Origin: Alysiella filiformis
Lineage (GTDB): Bacteria > Pseudomonadota > Gammaproteobacteria > Burkholderiales > Neisseriaceae
Length of the DNA: 64,000 nucleotides
Direction: 5' to 3'
NCBI RefSeq assembly: GCF_014054525.1
Contig: NZ_CP059564.1
Location: 1,932,357-1,996,356 of the forward strand
Part shown: positions 63,504-64,000 of the stretch, piece after piece
Position numbering within the stretch: the stretch's first letter is position 1
Layout: every line of letters starts with the position of its first letter
The notes under the pieces: model-generated
What the model was told of the DNA's origin: nothing
What the model saw: the letters and a program-made list of their open reading frames with translations, nothing else
Databases searched by the model: none
Translations under genes and position numbers: made by a program

Positions 63504-64000
63504 ATGAAATTTCACACCGAACCCCAACTTTCCTTTGAACAACAAAACAAAATCGGCATTTTGCTGATGAATTTGGGCACACCCGATGCGCCCACCGCCG
63601 AAGCGGTTAAACCCTATTTGGGGCAATTTTTGGGCGACCAGCGCGTGGTTGAATTGCCCAAATTGCTGTGGCAACCCATTTTGCGTGGCGTGATTATGCC
63701 CTTTCGCAGCAAAGCCAGCGCACACGGCTATGAAAAAGTGTGGCTCAACGAAGGTTCGCCACTTGCCGTGTTTACCCAACGTCAATGCGAAGGCTTACGC
63801 GCACGGCTGCCTGATGATGTGTTTGTGGAATACGCCATGACCTACAACAAACCCAGCGTCCCCAATGTGTTGGCAAAAATGAAAGCCAATGGCGTGGGCA
63901 GATTGTTGGTTGTGCCATTGTATCCCCAATATGCCGCCAGCAGCGCAGGGGCGGCTTTGGATAAGGTTTTGAACGAATTGACCAAACAGCGCAATCAGAT
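63504..64000 (+). CDS. hemH: Ferrochelatase, N-terminal part (gene runs off the window)
   Basis: HemH inserts Fe2+ into protoporphyrin IX, the last step of protohaem synthesis. The visible 165 residues contain IGILLMNLGTPDAPTAEAVKPYLGQFLGDQRVVELPK, the conserved YEKVWLNEGSPLAVFTQRQ, and RLLVVPLYPQYAASSAGAALDKV with the signature SAG motif. The catalytic His and Glu would be after the window end. The frame is open to base 64000, so the gene is cut by the window and not truncated biologically. Confidence 0.95.
   Translation, partial: MKFHTEPQLSFEQQNKIGILLMNLGTPDAPTAEAVKPYLGQFLGDQRVVELPKLLWQPILRGVIMPFRSKASAHGYEKVWLNEGSPLAVFTQRQCEGLRARLPDDVFVEYAMTYNKPSVPNVLAKMKANGVGRLLVVPLYPQYAASSAGAALDKVLNELTKQRNQ

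Overview
The window is bacterial chromosome from a member of the Neisseriaceae. The clearest sign is a near-palindrome, TTTCAGGCAGCCTGAAA or TTTCAGGCTGCCTGAAA, in most intergenic gaps and inside many genes. It carries the 12-mers AGGCAGCCTGAA and AGGCTGCCTGAA, the DNA uptake sequence (DUS) dialects described for the Kingella and Simonsiella groups. Gene content fits (sdhCDAB-sdhE-gltA, OMPLA, carA and carB split by an accessory insert, lpxK-kdsB, bamC). The genus (Kingella, Simonsiella, Alysiella, Conchiformibius or a relative) cannot be settled by eye.

Layout. 0-7.4 kb: parB (minus), then divergent sdhCDAB, sdhE, gltA and an AEC transporter. 7.6-12 kb: zapE, a methyltransferase, a DUF1176-like protein and ubiD, ending in a strong terminator. 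12.07-12.96 kb: a dead IS630-type element. 13-19.7 kb: mltD (minus), a methyltransferase, pldA, a DUF502 protein and small proteins. 19.8-27.4 kb: aspS, an exported alanine racemase, an EamA exporter, lpxK, a Trm112-like protein, a frameshifted kdsB, gluQ and a DUF456 protein. 27.6-34 kb: panD, an MBL-fold hydrolase, ygfZ, an LpxL-type acyltransferase, dapA and bamC. 34.02-34.92 kb: a second, apparently intact IS630 element. 35-38.4 kb: yqiA-like esterase, an XRE regulator, and a small cassette with vapD bounded by 63-bp direct repeats. 38.4-45.3 kb: carB and carA, separated by 2.3 kb holding a HEPN-motif protein, a DUF559 nuclease set in repeats, and a LysE exporter; carA has a leader with an attenuator-like hairpin. 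45.3-52.2 kb: an RNA methyltransferase and an eight-gene minus-strand envelope-stress-like operon (RHH regulator, PspA, membrane protein, lipoprotein, small membrane protein, YqiJ, J-like membrane protein, YqiK flotillin). 52.4-64 kb: tRNA-Glu, tRNA-Arg, a DnaQ-like exonuclease, folD, orphan pseB, a Sel1-repeat protein, tkt, two paralogous coiled-coil proteins of unknown function, ppsR, purE and the start of hemH.

How it works together: most of the window is housekeeping (TCA cycle, pyrimidine/arginine carbamoyl phosphate, lysine, pantothenate, folate, purine, haem, ubiquinone and LOS synthesis). The accessory signal is concentrated at 34-46 kb (IS, vapD cassette, car insert, palindromic repeats) and 59.8-61.9 kb (paralogous pair). 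Inverted pairs of uptake sequences repeatedly serve as transcription terminators. The best candidates for undescribed biology are the PspA/YqiJ/YqiK operon, the paralogous coiled-coil pair, the HEPN-motif gene, and the DUF559 nuclease embedded in its own repeat family.
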